Origin: Hufsiella ginkgonis
Lineage (GTDB): Bacteria > Bacteroidota > Bacteroidia > Sphingobacteriales > Sphingobacteriaceae
NCBI RefSeq assembly: GCF_009834915.1
Contig: NZ_WVHS01000004.1
Span: 62,001 to 126,000 of the forward strand
Length of the DNA stretch: 64,000 nucleotides
Reading direction: 5' to 3'
Shown here: in pieces, positions 1 to 9,849 of the stretch
How positions within the stretch are numbered: the first letter of the stretch is position 1
Layout: each line of letters begins with the position of its first letter
Notes under the pieces: model-generated
Databases searched by the model: none
Seen by the model: the letters and a program-made list of their open reading frames with translations, nothing else
Told to the model about the DNA's origin: nothing
Position numbers and translations under genes: made by a program

Positions 1-95
1 ATCGATTTTCGCTGAGCCGGGCCCGGTTGTGCGAAACCTGTGAGTCCCGCTATGATCAATAAGAGCGTTCCTGTAAATACGTTAAATTTATACAT
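1..95 (-). CDS. N-terminus of a secreted protein, cut by the window edge
   Basis: On the minus strand an ATG at 95-93 opens a frame without stops to base 1. Its 31 visible codons begin with a basic start, then a hydrophobic stretch (LLLIIAGLTG) and a cleavage-like FAQ, which is a typical Bacteroidota signal peptide. The mature part starts with a Pro/Gly-rich segment. The body lies outside the window, so no function can be given. It is divergent from the gene at 318, with 222 bases between them. Confidence 0.6.
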   Translation of the reverse strand, partial: MYKFNVFTGTLLLIIAGLTGFAQPGPAQRKS

Positions 96-317
96 ATAAT
101 TTTTCTTTACCGGCTTCAAACTTTCTACTTCGCAAACCCTATCACAGGAGTTCCGGCGTTCCTGGAATTATGGGTTCCGCAAAATTATCAGATTAATTGA
201 TATTTAATGTAATTTATAAAATACAGATCACCCGAAAGGTGATTACGGACAGCTAAATTAATCTTTTGCCCGTCCGTTAAACGCCTTTTAACTAATTTTA
301 ACACATCATTTCGCGAT

Positions 318-890
318 ATGTCCAAACATCTTATCACCACCGATCCTTTCGCTTTGCGGACGCTGATGACGGAAGATCTTTACCAGCTCCATGAACCTGC
401 ACCTGCTGCCATAATGGAGGTTGCCGCAGCAGCAGAAAAGCCGGTACCCCACGCGGCTGCTGCGGCCGACATACCCGCTGTCAGCGCCAAGCAGGAAGCC
501 GCTTTTGCGCCTTCGTTCAACTACCTGGGCGAGAACAACCGCTTTTTCCTGCTGCTGGTAAACGAACCCGGGCATATGCATGCCGATGCGAAAACGATCG
601 ATACCCTTACCCTCATACTGAAGGGAAAGCAACTGGAGGTCCGCGATATCGCCCTGCTTAACCTGGCCGGCCATCCGCAAGCCCGGTTCGCCGATATGAA
701 ATCGTTTTTTATGTGCTCTAAAATGGTGATCTTCGGCATAGACCCAACCGCTACCGGGCTTCCCCCGACCCCGGGGAACACGATCACGGTACACGAGGGG
801 GTTAAGGTACTTGCCACCTACAGCATCAAAGAAATGCAGGCCGATGAGCAGAAGAAACGGGCCTTCTGGGCTGAAATGAAAAAACTATAA
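318..890 (+). CDS. Hypothetical protein translationally coupled to rdgB
   Basis: This encodes 190 residues with no signal peptide or membrane segment, so it is probably cytoplasmic. Residues about 22-62 are an Ala/Pro-rich linker. Residues about 66-190 form a compact domain with FFLLLVN, a central FGIDP and a C-terminal FWAEMKKL. The layout faintly resembles a DNA polymerase III psi-like accessory subunit, but I cannot support that from sequence alone. The stop codon overlaps the rdgB start by one base (TAATG), so the two are co-translated, and a role near nucleotide metabolism or replication is possible. Confidence 0.75.
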   Translation: MSKHLITTDPFALRTLMTEDLYQLHEPAPAAIMEVAAAAEKPVPHAAAAADIPAVSAKQEAAFAPSFNYLGENNRFFLLLVNEPGHMHADAKTIDTLTLILKGKQLEVRDIALLNLAGHPQARFADMKSFFMCSKMVIFGIDPTATGLPPTPGNTITVHEGVKVLATYSIKEMQADEQKKRAFWAEMKKL

Positions 891-1471
891 TGGAAAAACT
901 GCTGGTTTTTGCCACCAATAATGCACATAAGCTGGAAGAAGTACGGGCTATCCTGGCGGAAAAATTTGCCATCAGGAGCCTCGCAGAGATCGGCTGTGAA
1001 GCGGATATCCCGGAAACGGGTGTAACTTTTGAAGAAAACGCCTCGCTGAAAAGCCATTATGTGCTCGAACATTTCGGCCTCCCGTGTTTTGGAGACGACT
1101 CGGGACTGGAGATCGATGCGCTGGACGGGGCGCCCGGTGTTTACTCGGCAAGGTATTCGGGCTCGCGCGAGCCGGCGAAAAACATCGACCTGGTGCTGCA
1201 GCAGATGACCGGGAAAACCGACCGGGCGGCACGCTTCAGAACGGTGATCTCGCTGGTAAAAGACGGCGGGGAGCACTTTTTCGAAGGCACGATCAGCGGC
1301 ACCATCCGGAACGGGCGATCCGGGACCGCCGGTTTTGGCTATGATCCCATCTTTCAGCCGGACGGCTACACGAAAACTTTTGCAGAGATGACAGCCGGGG
1401 AAAAAAACGCAATAAGCCACCGGGCAATTGCCATACAAAAACTGGTATTATTCCTGAAACAGGAGGCGTAA
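890..1471 (+). CDS. rdgB: XTP/dITP diphosphatase (RdgB/HAM1 family)
   Basis: Cytosolic house-cleaning enzyme that hydrolyses non-canonical purine triphosphates (dITP, XTP) to monophosphate and pyrophosphate, keeping them out of DNA and RNA. The 193 residues match the usual family length. Visible hallmarks are the N-terminal substrate loop ATNNAHK (residues 8-14), the GDDSGLEIDAL segment near residue 68 with its metal-binding acidic residues, and the C-terminal FGYDPIF and KNAISHRA motifs. The ATG overlaps the stop of the upstream hypothetical gene, so both are read from one message. There is no clear terminator before the convergent gene at 1517. Confidence 0.95.
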   Translation: MEKLLVFATNNAHKLEEVRAILAEKFAIRSLAEIGCEADIPETGVTFEENASLKSHYVLEHFGLPCFGDDSGLEIDALDGAPGVYSARYSGSREPAKNIDLVLQQMTGKTDRAARFRTVISLVKDGGEHFFEGTISGTIRNGRSGTAGFGYDPIFQPDGYTKTFAEMTAGEKNAISHRAIAIQKLVLFLKQEA

Positions 1472-1516
1472 TAGTTTATCGCGGCTACCAGGCCGCCCCG
1501 CAGGAAATACAGCGAT

Positions 1517-2221
1517 TTAAAACCGGGTGTAAACCGCCGCCTGGATCACATGATTGGTGGTATTTACAGCCAGGCCGTTGACCGACTGCCGGAGATACCC
1601 CGCTTCCAGGTCGATCTTAGGGCTGATCCGGTAACCTCCTGCCAGGTAAAACCGGTTCTGGTCGAATACACTGTTATTCAGCTGGCTTTTATTCTGGAGA
1701 TTGAGAAAAACCTCGTTTTGTACGGCCGCGAAAAAGCCCTTCGAAAACGTTTGTTCCCGTTTCTTCAGCGGAACGATGAAACGTGCAAAATAACGGAACC
1801 GCTGCGAAAACAGCCGATCGCCCGCAGGCTGCTCTATGAACCGCTGCTCCAACCGGAAACGATGGGCCGCAAATACGCCGCCTATCTTGTGATTCTGCAT
1901 AAACTGCTCCCAGGCGCGATGTTCGGTCAACCGGTTATTGGCTGTACCGTCCAGGTTCCGGTTAGTTTCGGCGAGCAGGTACCCCAGGGTAAGCGACTGG
2001 TTTTTATTCAGGTAGTAAGTGATCCCCGGTCTGATCAGGACATTGCGGATATAATCGCGGTCATCGCCGGTACGCACCTGCATATCGAAATGAGCGCCCC
2101 AATGCGGCCCGAATTTGATGGATTGCAGGTACATATACCAACTTGAATGCTCCGCCTGCTGGGCAAAAGCAGGGCTGCTGAACAACAAAAAAACGAAGAC
2201 AAGAAATTTACGGTTACGCAT
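1517..2221 (-). CDS. DUF2490 outer-membrane beta-barrel protein
   Basis: A predicted 234-residue protein with signal peptide (FLVFVFLLFSSPAFAQ) followed by alternating hydrophobic/polar strands, ending in an aromatic residue (VYTRF), as in outer-membrane barrels. Repeated Tyr/Arg-rich strands such as HWGAHFDMQVRTG and HRFRLEQRFIEQ fit the DUF2490 family, whose function is unknown. I chose the ATG at 2221 because the signal peptide starts there; an in-frame ATG at 2239 would add six residues and run into the upstream hairpin. It lies downstream of sucB behind a terminator, so it is likely a separate unit. Confidence 0.75.
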   Translation of the reverse strand: MRNRKFLVFVFLLFSSPAFAQQAEHSSWYMYLQSIKFGPHWGAHFDMQVRTGDDRDYIRNVLIRPGITYYLNKNQSLTLGYLLAETNRNLDGTANNRLTEHRAWEQFMQNHKIGGVFAAHRFRLEQRFIEQPAGDRLFSQRFRYFARFIVPLKKREQTFSKGFFAAVQNEVFLNLQNKSQLNNSVFDQNRFYLAGGYRISPKIDLEAGYLRQSVNGLAVNTTNHVIQAAVYTRF

Positions 2222-2242
2222 AGCTGATTGGTTAAACAAAAA

Positions 2243-2262
2243 AGTCCCGCACTTGCGGGACT
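2243..2262 (-). terminator. Intrinsic terminator after sucB
   Basis: An 8-bp perfect stem (AGTCCCGC with GCGGGACT) and a 4-base loop. On the minus strand it is followed by a run of six T (2237-2242). It lies 36 bases past the sucB stop and just before the DUF2490 start, so it should end the sucAB transcript. Confidence 0.8.
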
Positions 2263-2297
2263 AAAATATACTTTTTCCTGAAACTTAATCAAGACTT

Positions 2298-3848
2298 TTA
2301 AACGCCGAGCAATAGGCGCGCCGGATCTTCCAGCAATTGTTTCACTCTTACCAGGAAGCTTACGGATTCGCGTCCGTCGATGATACGGTGATCATAAGAA
2401 AGCGCGATGTACATGATCGGGCGGATCACCACCTGGCCATTGAGGGCTACGGGACGCTCCACGATATTGTGCATACCCAGGATAGCCGATTGCGGTGCGT
2501 TAATGATCGGGGTCGACATCATGGAGCCGAAAACACCGCCATTGGTGATGGTGAATGTGCCTCCCGTCATCTCCTCGAGCGTAAGCTTGCTTTCGCGGGC
2601 CTTGGTGGCCAGGCTGATCACTTCTTTCTCGATACCGGCCAGGCTTAACGCACCGGCATTGCGGATCACCGGGACAACCAGGCCTTTCGGCGCCGATACG
2701 GCGATGGAGATATCCGCGTAATCATGGTAAACGATCTCATCGCCGTCGATCCTTGCGTTTACGGCGGGGAACTCTTTCAGCGCTTCACACACCGCTTTGG
2801 TAAAGAAAGACATGAATCCAAGGCCTACGCCATGTTTTTCTTTAAACTTATCTTTGTATTTCGAGCGGAGCTCCATTACCGGCTGCATATCCACTTCGTT
2901 AAAGGTGGTAAGCATCGCGGTTTCGTTCTTCACGGCCACAAGGCGCTTTGCCACCGTTTTGCGTAACGACGACATTTTTTCGCGGCGCTCAGGCTTGGCA
3001 GGCGAGCTGGCCCCGGGTTGCTGGCTAACCGCCGCTGGCTGTGCCGGCTTTTGCGGAGCGGGGGCCTGCGGAGCCGGTTGCTGCGCTTTTACGGCATCTT
3101 CTTTCGTAATGCGGCCACCCACGCCTGTACCTGTTACAGAAGAGGCTTGTACACCTTTCTCTGCCAGGATCTTAGCTGCAGAAGGGGACGGTGTGCCGGA
3201 TGCATATGTTTTAGATGTTTCCGCGGGGGCGGAAGGCTGGACACTGGCGGGCGCGGGCGCGGCTGCCGGCTGTGTACCTGCTGCCGACGACAAGATCTCG
3301 CAAACTACGGCGCCGATGGCCAGGGTATCCCCTTCTTTCGCGATCTGCTTTAACGTACCGGCTTTCTCCGCGGTTAATTCGAACGTGGCTTTGTCCGACT
3401 CCAGTTCGGCTATCTGATCATCCATTTCCACGTTCTCGCCGTCTTTTTTCAGCCAGCGGGAAAGTACTACTTCGGTGATCGACTCGCCTACCTGCGGAAC
3501 CTTTACCTGGATAGAAGCCGGCGGTTCCTGGCTGCCGGCTGCCGGCTCATTCGCGGCAGCTGGCGGGGTACTGGCAGGCGCCGATGATTGGTCACCCGTA
3601 ACCGCCGATTCCCCGTTCTCATCGATGGTACAAACCAAGGCGCCTATTTCCAGGGTATCGCCTTCTTTGGCCACTGTTCTCAAAATTCCTGGTTTTTCGG
3701 CAGTCAGTTCAAATGTCGCTTTGTCTGATTCCATTTCAGCGATCACTTCGTCCATCTCAACCGCATCGCCATCCTTTTTAATCCAGCGCGACAGGGTAAC
3801 TTCCGAAATTGATTCGCCTACTGCAGGAACTTTAATTTGCAAACTCAT
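2298..3848 (-). CDS. sucB: 2-oxoglutarate dehydrogenase E2 (dihydrolipoyl succinyltransferase) with two lipoyl domains
   Basis: TCA-cycle E2 that moves the succinyl group from E1-bound ThDP to CoA. Its 516 residues contain lipoyl domain 1 (about 2-76, lipoyl Lys43 in ESDKATFEL), a Pro/Ala linker, lipoyl domain 2 (about 113-187, Lys153 in the same motif), a second linker, an E3-binding domain (about 215-255, [12 protein letters not shown] and [11 protein letters not shown]), and the catalytic domain with HRIIDGRE (His487, Asp491). The usual single-lipoyl SucB has about 400 residues, so this one has an extra domain. It starts 21 bases after the sucA stop, which marks an operon. The adjacent sucA supports 2-oxoglutarate specificity. 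Confidence 0.93.
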   Translation of the reverse strand: MSLQIKVPAVGESISEVTLSRWIKKDGDAVEMDEVIAEMESDKATFELTAEKPGILRTVAKEGDTLEIGALVCTIDENGESAVTGDQSSAPASTPPAAANEPAAGSQEPPASIQVKVPQVGESITEVVLSRWLKKDGENVEMDDQIAELESDKATFELTAEKAGTLKQIAKEGDTLAIGAVVCEILSSAAGTQPAAAPAPASVQPSAPAETSKTYASGTPSPSAAKILAEKGVQASSVTGTGVGGRITKEDAVKAQQPAPQAPAPQKPAQPAAVSQQPGASSPAKPERREKMSSLRKTVAKRLVAVKNETAMLTTFNEVDMQPVMELRSKYKDKFKEKHGVGLGFMSFFTKAVCEALKEFPAVNARIDGDEIVYHDYADISIAVSAPKGLVVPVIRNAGALSLAGIEKEVISLATKARESKLTLEEMTGGTFTITNGGVFGSMMSTPIINAPQSAILGMHNIVERPVALNGQVVIRPIMYIALSYDHRIIDGRESVSFLVRVKQLLEDPARLLLGV

Positions 3849-3869
3849 ATAGTAATAATTGCTTAAGAT

Positions 3870-6665
3870 TTAATCGATATTGACCACTTTGCGGGTTGTT
3901 TTGGTAACCGCTTTTTTCACTTCGGGACCTGCGGCGTCTTCGAACGCTTTGCCTACAATTGCCAACTGCTGCGAAATATGTTGTTTGGCATAACCTGTTG
4001 CGGTGCTGCTGCTCTCGTGCCGCGCGATCACATCAAAATCAAAGTCCGTCTTGCGGAACTTCCGGCTGATAAATGGCCATGCACCCATATTTTCCGGCTC
4101 TTCCTGCACCCAGATCCATTGTTTGGCGTTCGTGTACCTCGCTTTTATCGCTTCCAGCCGTTCCTGGGCGACAGGATAGATCTGCTCCATCCTTACAATG
4201 GCGACATCGCTGCGGTTATCTGCCTGTTGTTTTTCGAGCAGGTCATAATATACTTTACCGGTACAAACCAGCACACGCTTTACTTCTTTGGCACGAACGT
4301 ATGCATCGTCGATCACTTCCTGGAAGCCGCCGGTGGTAAATTCCTCGAGTTTGCTTACCACCAACGGATGACGAAGCAAGCTCTTCGGGCTGAATATGAT
4401 CAGCGGTTTACGGAAATTCCGTTTTAATTGTCTCCGCAAAATATGGAAGAAGTTGGCAGGCGTGGTACAATTGGCTACCTGGATATTATTTTCGGCACAC
4501 AAGGCAAGGAAGCGTTCCATACGCCCGGAAGAATGCTCCGGTCCCTGGCCCTCGTAACCATGCGGCAGCAGCATGACTAAGCCGTTCGAGCGCTGCCATT
4601 TGGTTTCGGCACTGGTGATGAACTGGTCGACAATGATCTGCGCACCGTTTACGAAATCGCCGAACTGGGCTTCCCAGATCACCAGCGCCTGCGGGTTAGC
4701 CAGTGCGTACCCATATTCGAACCCGAGTACGCCGTACTCAGACAGGTGCGAGTTATAAATACAAAAGCGGCTGCCGTTCCCGATCTGCTTAAGAGGCACG
4801 AATTCTTCTTCCGAATCCTCCAGGGTGAGTACGGCGTGGCGGTGCGAGAAAGTCCCGCGTTCCACGTCCTGCCCGCTTACCCTGACCCGAAGATCTTCCT
4901 GCAGCAGCGTTCCGTACGCCATGAGCTCGCCCATGGCCCAATCGAACGTTTTGTTCTGCACCATCTTCTTGCGGTCTTCGAACAGTTTCTCGATCTTCTT
5001 AAAAAATTTCTTGTCAGATGGCAGTGTAGTGATCTTCTCCGCGATGGAAAGAAATACCTCTTCAGACACCGATGTATCGGCCGGGGCCGGAGTTTCTCCC
5101 TCCGCAGCCGGCCGAAGCCCTTTCCACGCGCCCGAAAACATCGGGTTGGTATTAGAATACGGTTCTTCTTTCGATTCGTTCAGTCGCTCCTGCAGCATGG
5201 CCCGGAAGCTCTTTTCCATTTCCTTGGCAAGGTCCTTGTCTACGCTGCCCTGTTCCTGCAGTTTCTGGTTGTAGATTTCGCGCGGGTTGGGGTGTTGCTC
5301 GATCGCTTTATACAACAGCGGCTGGGTGAATTTCGGTTCATCCGATTCGTTATGCCCAAAGCGGCGATAACATAAAATATCTATAAATACGTCGTTATGG
5401 TATTTCTGGCGATATTCAACCGCCATATTGATTGCGTATACCAGCGCCTCCACATCATCACCGTTCACGTGGAACACGGGGGAAAGCGTTACCTTGGCGA
5501 GGTCGGTGCAATACGTGGAAGAACGTGCGTCTTTAAAGTTAGTAGTAAAGCCTACCTGGTTGTTGATCACCAGGTGAATGGTTCCGCCGGTAGCGTAGCC
5601 GTCGAGTTTCGCCATCTGCAGTACCTCGTATACGATTCCCTGGCCGGCAATGGAGGCATCGCCGTGGATCAGGATCGGTGCGATGCGTTTGTGGTCGCCA
5701 TCGTACTTGAAATCGATCTTGGAGCGTACCATGCCTTCCACCAGCGGGTCGACCGCTTCGAGGTGCGAGGGGTTAGGACAAAGGCTCAGGTGTACTTTTT
5801 TACCGACCGCGGTTTCCACATCGGTGGAGTAACCGAGATGGTATTTTACGTCGCCGCCAAACTGCTCTGCGGCATCATACGCTTTTCCTTCAAACTCTGA
5901 GAAGATCTCCTTATAGGTTTTGTGCATGATGTTGGCCAGCACATTGAGGCGTCCGCGGTGCGCCATACCGATCACAAACTCTTCAATGCCCAGTTCGGCG
6001 CCCTTTTCGAACACCGAGTCGAGTGCGGGGATCACGCCTTCTGCACCCTCCAGCGAAAACCGCTTTTGTCCCAGGAACTTAGTAGCCAGGAAATTCTCGA
6101 ATACCACCGCTTCGTTCAGCTTCTGGAGGATCCGTTTCTTGGTTTCGATAGAAAAGTTGGGCGTATTTCGTTCGCGCTCCATGCGGGTAACGAACCATTT
6201 CATTTTATCCGGGTTGCGGATATAGGTGAATTCCGCACCGATAGACTGGCAGTAAGTTTCTTCAAGCAGTGCCAGGATATCGCGTAACTTGGCAGCTCCC
6301 AGGCCAACCTCTACCCCGGCGTCGAACACGGTATCCAGGTCGGCGTCAGACAGGCCGAATGTTTCCAGCTCTTTACCCGGGTAATATTTCCTGCGCTCGC
6401 GTACCGGGTTCGTTTTGGTGAACAAGTGCCCCCTGTCGCGATAACCATTGATCATGTTAAGCACATTGATCTCTTTTAATACATGTGCGGGTGTGGCTGC
6501 CGACGAAACTGCGGCCGGCCTGTTTTCGTTATCCTGGCCAAAGTCAAATCCTTCAAAAAATTTCTGCCAGCCAAAATCTACGGAACCGGGGTCCTCTTTG
6601 TATGATTGATAAAGTGACTCAATATAGGCGGTATCTGCGTTGCTTAAATATGACAAATTGTCCAT
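3870..6665 (-). CDS. sucA: 2-oxoglutarate dehydrogenase E1 component
   Basis: ThDP-dependent decarboxylase of the 2-oxoglutarate dehydrogenase complex, forming succinyl-lipoyl E2 in the TCA cycle. The 931 residues match normal E1o length. Landmarks are the N-terminal E2-docking segment (YLSNADTAYIESLYQSYK), the ThDP/Mg site (HGDASIAGQGIVYE and NNQVGFTT), the RFGHNESDEP stretch, and the C-terminal transketolase-like half with QFGDFVNGAQ and LPHGYEGQGPEHSS. It is the first gene of the sucAB operon, and a Bacteroidota -7 box lies just upstream. Confidence 0.97.
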   Translation of the reverse strand: MDNLSYLSNADTAYIESLYQSYKEDPGSVDFGWQKFFEGFDFGQDNENRPAAVSSAATPAHVLKEINVLNMINGYRDRGHLFTKTNPVRERRKYYPGKELETFGLSDADLDTVFDAGVEVGLGAAKLRDILALLEETYCQSIGAEFTYIRNPDKMKWFVTRMERERNTPNFSIETKKRILQKLNEAVVFENFLATKFLGQKRFSLEGAEGVIPALDSVFEKGAELGIEEFVIGMAHRGRLNVLANIMHKTYKEIFSEFEGKAYDAAEQFGGDVKYHLGYSTDVETAVGKKVHLSLCPNPSHLEAVDPLVEGMVRSKIDFKYDGDHKRIAPILIHGDASIAGQGIVYEVLQMAKLDGYATGGTIHLVINNQVGFTTNFKDARSSTYCTDLAKVTLSPVFHVNGDDVEALVYAINMAVEYRQKYHNDVFIDILCYRRFGHNESDEPKFTQPLLYKAIEQHPNPREIYNQKLQEQGSVDKDLAKEMEKSFRAMLQERLNESKEEPYSNTNPMFSGAWKGLRPAAEGETPAPADTSVSEEVFLSIAEKITTLPSDKKFFKKIEKLFEDRKKMVQNKTFDWAMGELMAYGTLLQEDLRVRVSGQDVERGTFSHRHAVLTLEDSEEEFVPLKQIGNGSRFCIYNSHLSEYGVLGFEYGYALANPQALVIWEAQFGDFVNGAQIIVDQFITSAETKWQRSNGLVMLLPHGYEGQGPEHSSGRMERFLALCAENNIQVANCTTPANFFHILRRQLKRNFRKPLIIFSPKSLLRHPLVVSKLEEFTTGGFQEVIDDAYVRAKEVKRVLVCTGKVYYDLLEKQQADNRSDVAIVRMEQIYPVAQERLEAIKARYTNAKQWIWVQEEPENMGAWPFISRKFRKTDFDFDVIARHESSSTATGYAKQHISQQLAIVGKAFEDAAGPEVKKAVTKTTRKVVNID

Positions 6666-6691
6666 GGGAATTAAAATTGTGGTAGCGGGGG

Positions 6692-6699
6692 CAAAATTA
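6692..6699 (-). promoter_or_regulatory. -7 element of the sucAB promoter
   Basis: The minus strand reads TAATTTTG, a perfect match to TAnnTTTG, 26 bases upstream of the sucA ATG. No convincing -33 TTTG was found at 19-21 bases, so only the -7 half is supported. Confidence 0.45.
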
Positions 6700-6760
6700 A
6701 GAACTTTAAAGGTATAAATCAGTACAAAGACTGGTTAAATATTGTTTCGGCCGGTTACAG

Positions 6761-8179
6761 TTATACCAGCGAAAAGCCGGGTTGAAAATAAACGGGATCG
6801 GGCGTTAACCCGTAATTCCGCCATTGCGCTTCCGTAAGTTCCCATGGCTTATGGATCTGGCTACCAGGGATTGCGGCCAGCGCGGGGATCCAGCTCCGCA
6901 CGTAATCGCCCTTGGGGTCGTACTCCTGGGCCTGTTTGAGGACATTAAAATGCCGGTTTTCCCGCGGATCATTGCCCACTCCCGCGATATAAGCCCAATT
7001 CCCCCAGTTACTAGCCGGTGAGTAGTCGATCAGCTTTTCTTCAAAATAAGAGGCGCCCCAGGTCCAGTTCACCTTCAGTTCTTTTACCAGGAACGAGGCC
7101 GTGTTTTGCCTGCCGCGGTTACTCATAAAGCCGGTAGAATTAAGCTCGTGCATGTTCGCATCGATAAAAGGGACACCGGTTTGCCCGTTTTTCCACTTGT
7201 CGAACATTTCCTGCTGATTGGCAGCCGTCTCTGGTGCGCGACCTTTAAAGCCTTCCTCGCTAAAAAACTTGTTGCCGTGCTTTTTAAACATGAAGCGGAA
7301 ATAATCCCGCCACAGCAACTCGAATATAAGCGCGTAGGTAGAATCATTGGCTACACGGGTACGTTCATATTTTTTGATCTCCCAGTATAACTTGCGGGTA
7401 GAAAGGCAGCCCAATGCCAACCAGGGGGATAGTTTCGAGGAATAATCCGCACCAACAAGGCCATTACGGGTCGTTTTGTAATTTTTTAAGGCGTCGCCGT
7501 CCCATATGTATTCCTGCATCCGCTTCAGGCCTCCGGTTTCTCCTCCTTTAAAACGGAGCACGGAACGTTCGCCAGAAACAGGTTCCTCAAAACCCAGCTC
7601 ATTGATAGAAGGAATGGAACTTTCTTCGAGATTTACCGGAACTTCGATCGCCGCGGGCGAATCAAAACCAGGCCTGATGTTACTGTCGCGCTCTATCTTT
7701 TTCCGGAAAGTGGTAAAAACATCCGGGATATCTTTTATCGGGAACGGGAGATCTTCTTTATGGTACAGGGTATGACCGATGAAATGTTTCAGGTTGATCT
7801 GCAGTTTCCAGAGCGCCGCTTCCACCAGCCCCGAAATGGCCGTTTCTTCAAACGCTACTTCCCGGTGGTGATAAACTTCCGTTACGTGGTATCGCTGTGC
7901 GATCTCCGGCAATAATTCCTCGGGCCGGCCATTTACTACGAGCAGGTCGCCACCCAGCTGTTTAAGCGAGCGTTTGAGATCCGCCACGCTTTCAAGGAGG
8001 AAGCGCACCCTTATCGCGCCCGTTTTTAACGTACCATAAGCGCTGCCGGTAAAATATCGCGGGTCAAAACAATATACAGGAAGTACCTTGCCGCCTTTTT
8101 TTACAGCTTCTGAAAGGATTTCGTTATCATGTATCCTCAGATCATTTCTAAACCATACAAGAATGGTTTTTTCAGACAT
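6761..8179 (-). CDS. DASH-type cryptochrome / photolyase-like flavoprotein
   Basis: Flavoprotein of the photolyase/cryptochrome superfamily; DASH members repair single-stranded or looped cyclobutane dimers and may act as blue-light receptors. The 472 residues start with the Rossmann photolyase fold (ILVWFRNDLRIHDNE). They then show the DASH-specific stretch LPFPIKDIPDVFTTFRKKIE and a FAD-binding C-terminal half with RDYFRFMFKKHG, STGFMSNRGRQN and the hallmark NWAYIAGVGNDPRE. It is divergently transcribed from the SDR/TIGR01777/photolyase set at 8373, with a 193-base shared upstream region, and is distinct from the CPD photolyase at 10784. Confidence 0.92.
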   Translation of the reverse strand: MSEKTILVWFRNDLRIHDNEILSEAVKKGGKVLPVYCFDPRYFTGSAYGTLKTGAIRVRFLLESVADLKRSLKQLGGDLLVVNGRPEELLPEIAQRYHVTEVYHHREVAFEETAISGLVEAALWKLQINLKHFIGHTLYHKEDLPFPIKDIPDVFTTFRKKIERDSNIRPGFDSPAAIEVPVNLEESSIPSINELGFEEPVSGERSVLRFKGGETGGLKRMQEYIWDGDALKNYKTTRNGLVGADYSSKLSPWLALGCLSTRKLYWEIKKYERTRVANDSTYALIFELLWRDYFRFMFKKHGNKFFSEEGFKGRAPETAANQQEMFDKWKNGQTGVPFIDANMHELNSTGFMSNRGRQNTASFLVKELKVNWTWGASYFEEKLIDYSPASNWGNWAYIAGVGNDPRENRHFNVLKQAQEYDPKGDYVRSWIPALAAIPGSQIHKPWELTEAQWRNYGLTPDPVYFQPGFSLV

Positions 8180-8372
8180 CGTGTTTCCTAGAACTTTGCG
8201 TTATACAGGCCAGCGTCGATGGATGACGGTTCGGCCTCGTAGTATGTAATGGGATAATGTGGCAAAAATACTACAGGTACCGGCAAAATATCGATCATTT
8301 TAGTGTAAGATTTTAAATAGGTTAGGGAGAATCTGCTAAAAACAGCAATTCATATTCCGTGTTAATCCTACG

Positions 8373-9848
8373 ATGAAAGTTCTTCTTACGGGTGCAAACG
8401 GCTATATCGGGATGCGCCTTCTTCCGCTGCTGCTTGAGCAAGGACATGAGGTATGCTGCCTGGTGCGCGATAAACGACGCTTTCGCGAAGAGAGCGATCC
8501 TGGTGACCGCGTACAGATCATTGAGGGTGACCTGCTGCGTGAGGAAACACTGGACGGCATTCCCCGCGACATCGACGCCGCCTACTACCTTGTTCACTCG
8601 ATGGCCTCCACTTTTAAAGGGTTTGCCAGGCTGGAAAGCCTTTCGGCCGAAAATTTTGTTGCGGCTATCGAAAAAACCGCCTGTAAACAACAGATCTTTC
8701 TCACCGGGATTGTCAACGATGAAGCGCTTTCAGACCATTTACGGTCGCGCCGGGAAGTGGAAAACATCCTGAAAAGCAGCAAGATCCCTCATACCATTCT
8801 CCGGGCGGCCATTATCATCGGTTCGGGAAGTGCTTCGTTTGAAATTATCCGGGACCTTACGGAAAAGCTCCCCGTTATGATCGCACCCAAGTGGGTAAAA
8901 ACCCGTTGTCAGCCCATCGGTATACGCGATGTGCTGGCCTATCTTGCCGGGGTACTGATGAACGAAAAAGCGCTTAACCAGCAAGCCGACATCGGCGGCC
9001 CCGATATCCTCACCTATAAGGAAATGATGCTCACCTATGCGTCGGCAAGGAAACTCAGGCGCCTTATCGTCACCGTCCCGGTACTTACGCCAAAGCTTTC
9101 TTCGTATTGGCTAAACCTGGTTACTTCGGTACCCTTTGCCCTGGCAAGAAGCCTTGTTGAAAGCATGAAAAACGAAGTGATCTGCGCAGATGACAAGATC
9201 AACGAAATTTTCCGGCATCGATGTGTCTCTTACCGGGAGGCGCTCGCGCTGGCTTTCACCCGGATCGAACAAAATTCGATCGTATCCAGCTGGAAAGATG
9301 CGCTGAACCGCGGGTACCTGCAAACAAGTTTCATGGACCAGGTAAAGGTGCCGCAGAACGGAACGGTTAACTACCACGTGAAGATGCCGTTCGAGCGGGG
9401 CAGCGACGAAGTATTCGATAATGTGTGGAACATCGGCGGGCATCGCGGCTGGTATTACCTCGACTGGCTGTGGAACCTGCGGGGATTTATCGACAAGTTA
9501 CTTGGGGGCGTCGGTTCGCGGCGCGGGCGCACCAGCGCCGCCGACCTGCAGCCGGGCGATGCACTCGACTTTTGGCGTGTGCTGCTCGCCGACCGCAAAA
9601 ATCACCGCCTGCTGCTGTATGCGGAAATGAAAGTGCCCGGCGAAGCCTGGCTCGAACTAACCATCAGTCATCAAAATAACCGAAGCTTTTTATGCCAGAC
9701 CGCAACTTTCAGACCCAGCGGGTTGTGGGGGCGCCTGTACTGGTATGCGATGTGGCCGTTTCACGTGGTGCTGTTTAAAGGTATGGCCCGGGAAATTGCC
9801 GGTTATGGATTAAAAAAGATCGCTGGGATCGTGGAAAAGAGACACTAA
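8373..9848 (+). CDS. SDR-type NAD(P)-binding protein with C-terminal DUF2867
   Basis: The 491 residues have two parts. Residues 1 to about 300 are an atypical short-chain dehydrogenase Rossmann domain (LLTGANGYIGMRLLPLLL, with the GxxGxxG dinucleotide loop) and a NAD(P)H-sensing-like body. Residues about 310-491 fit DUF2867, with FDNVWNIGGHRGWYYLDWLWNLRG and a hydrophobic C-terminus (GLWGRLYWYAMWPFH) that may touch the membrane. The substrate is unknown. It is the first gene of a tight three-gene unit: the next ATG begins one base after this stop. The photolyase genes around it suggest expression under light or UV stress. Confidence 0.85.
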   Translation: MKVLLTGANGYIGMRLLPLLLEQGHEVCCLVRDKRRFREESDPGDRVQIIEGDLLREETLDGIPRDIDAAYYLVHSMASTFKGFARLESLSAENFVAAIEKTACKQQIFLTGIVNDEALSDHLRSRREVENILKSSKIPHTILRAAIIIGSGSASFEIIRDLTEKLPVMIAPKWVKTRCQPIGIRDVLAYLAGVLMNEKALNQQADIGGPDILTYKEMMLTYASARKLRRLIVTVPVLTPKLSSYWLNLVTSVPFALARSLVESMKNEVICADDKINEIFRHRCVSYREALALAFTRIEQNSIVSSWKDALNRGYLQTSFMDQVKVPQNGTVNYHVKMPFERGSDEVFDNVWNIGGHRGWYYLDWLWNLRGFIDKLLGGVGSRRGRTSAADLQPGDALDFWRVLLADRKNHRLLLYAEMKVPGEAWLELTISHQNNRSFLCQTATFRPSGLWGRLYWYAMWPFHVVLFKGMAREIAGYGLKKIAGIVEKRH

Positions 9849-9849
9849 C

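Noticed and set aside
1478-1498. GCGGC/GCCGC hairpin after rdgB
   Set aside because: Five-bp stem without a T run; not convincing as a terminator.
2797-3417. Long opposite-strand reading frames within sucB, sucA and other large genes
   Set aside because: These are antisense shadows of genes with strong codon bias; their translations lack domains and are rich in Cys, Arg and Ser.
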